A stretch of 64,000 bases of DNA from Cardiocondyla obscurior (lineage: Eukaryota > Arthropoda > Insecta > Hymenoptera > Formicidae): positions 1,156,001 through 1,220,000 of the forward strand of contig NC_091864.1 in the NCBI RefSeq assembly GCF_019399895.1, written 5' to 3'. Position 1 is the first letter of the stretch; the number at the start of each line of letters is the position of its first letter. Of this stretch, positions 63,090 to 64,000 are shown in pieces. The position numbers and the translations under genes were made by a program. Under the pieces are notes generated by a model. The model saw nothing but the letters and a program-made list of their open reading frames with translations, was not told the DNA's origin and made no database searches.

Positions 63090-63902
63090 CTATTGCTCCG
63101 AAGTTGTGAAATCTTTATGGAGAAATATTTCAATATCCACTCGACATATAGGACAACGTTTATTGGTGCATAACCATCGATCAACGCAGTCAATATGAAA
63201 TAAATGCATACATGGAAGCCTCCTAAAAAATATATAAAGATATTAGAATTTAAATTTTATTAAAACATAAAAGTTGAAACTAAATTTTTTACCTAACACG
63301 TTCACAATCTTCAAATTCAGATAAACATATTGTACATTTCTCAATGGCATCTTCCCCATTTTCTACCTTTTTCACCTAGAAATAAACATAACGTACTGTA
63401 ACGCAACTTTAATAATATTAAAAGATTTTTAATGTTAATTCTTACCCGTTTATATTTATGAGGGAATGTGTGGCTTTCAATGGACTCTTGTGTAGCCCCA
63501 CAGCTTATATGTGCCATACGTCGCAAGTCGACAATGCGCATGTAATTATCTAGTCGAGATATATGACGTGTTCCTTGTAATACCGAGCCTTGTAGTACAA
63601 ATTCCGACATACCCGGTGTAAATGGTCCTATCTGATGCGTTCCAGATCCTTGCTATATATGTATTAAAGTTATACCATTTAAAATATTATTATATATTAA
63701 AGTTTATAACGTGTAAAAAAAAAAAAAGACAAACCATATGGGGATGAAAACTAATGTGAACGTGATGCATGCGCTGAGACGGTCGTTGATGTGGATCATA
63801 ATGATACATATGATGGTGCACGTGCTGATGTATCGGTTGATGTATCGATGGTAACATAAGCGAAGACATCGAGTCTGGTGGCGGATTATTCAATGGATTT
63901 AC
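63090..63902 (-). CDS. RNF111: Arkadia/RNF111-like RING-H2 E3 ubiquitin ligase, C-terminal part
   Basis: The last four exons lie on the minus strand: 63902-63735, 63652-63446, 63375-63293 and 63222-63090. They give 196 C-terminal residues ending at TAG; the 5' part lies beyond the right edge. The C terminus has the RING-H2 finger typical of Arkadia and RNF165: CTICLSEFEDCERVRRLPC, then HLFHIDC and CPICRVDIE, with the C-X-H-X2-H-X2-C core. It is preceded by the diagnostic TFPHKYKR block. In Arkadia that block and the residues just before it form part of the ubiquitin- and E2-binding end. An upstream exon encodes a His-rich segment (HQHVHHHMYHYDPHQ), also found in this family. Arkadia-type ligases target SKI/SnoN and amplify TGF-beta/Activin/BMP signalling in the nucleus. 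The substrate in this insect is not known. RNF165 (ARK2C) is an equally close vertebrate comparison. Confidence 0.9.
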
Positions 63903-64000
63903 CTGTAAGTATAAAAAACATTAAATAAAATTAATTCTAATATAAAATATATTAAAATATTTTACATAAATCATTAAATTACGATTATAGGCAGCACAGG
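63903..64000 (-). other. Intron of the Arkadia-like gene at the window edge
   Basis: The acceptor TTATACTTACAG ends at 63903 on the minus strand, so this AT-rich sequence is intron. The last ten bases (63991-64000) are less AT-rich, but I cannot tell whether an exon begins there. Confidence 0.5.

Noticed and set aside
1..64000. Transposon genes, CRISPR arrays or bacterial-type operons
   Set aside because: No reverse transcriptase, integrase or transposase motif appears in any frame. Gene structures are spliced and eukaryotic, and there are no regularly spaced direct repeats.

Overview
The window is eukaryotic DNA, almost certainly from an insect and most likely a hymenopteran; an ant is my best guess, but the sequence does not prove it. 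Genes have many short introns (roughly 80-200 bp) with GT/AG borders and T-rich acceptors. Exons are GC-balanced, introns AT-rich, and the long non-coding stretches alternate between AT-rich and CpG-rich blocks. Six genes match conserved animal families, one of them an insect-type nuclear receptor. I rebuilt exon structures by hand from splice sites and frame continuity. All six models keep frame through every junction, and five have a start and a stop inside the window.

Layout: 1-5.9 kb is non-coding. ST7 (+, 5906-7619) converges on PI4KB (-, 10293-15222). From 15.2 to 29.7 kb I find no supported protein gene, only CpG-rich islands, homopolymer tracts and one exon-like block. DDX54 (-, 29668-32963) and CDC5L (+, 33522-36845) stand head to head around a 558-bp shared promoter with CCAAT boxes. 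A dissatisfaction-like NR2E nuclear receptor (+, 39134-52572) follows; its third intron is 8.8 kb. A secreted clip-domain serine protease (-, 55466-58166) comes next. The window ends in the 3' part of an Arkadia/RNF111-like RING-H2 ubiquitin ligase (-, 63090-63902), whose 5' part lies beyond the right edge.

The genes do not form a pathway. DDX54 (ribosome biogenesis and transcription) and CDC5L (spliceosome) are both RNA-processing housekeeping genes and probably share one promoter. PI4KB makes Golgi PI4P. The NR2E receptor is expected to be a neural transcriptional regulator. The protease is an extracellular zymogen of the immune/developmental cascade type. I found no transposon proteins, tRNAs, rRNA or CRISPR, and nothing I can honestly call a new system. 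The most interesting details are the symmetric CCAAT palindrome in the shared promoter, a cysteine-rich exon in PI4KB, a 12-nt let-7-complementary site in the PI4KB coding sequence, a small GC-rich ORF at 60.6-60.9 kb, and several unexplained inverted repeats.
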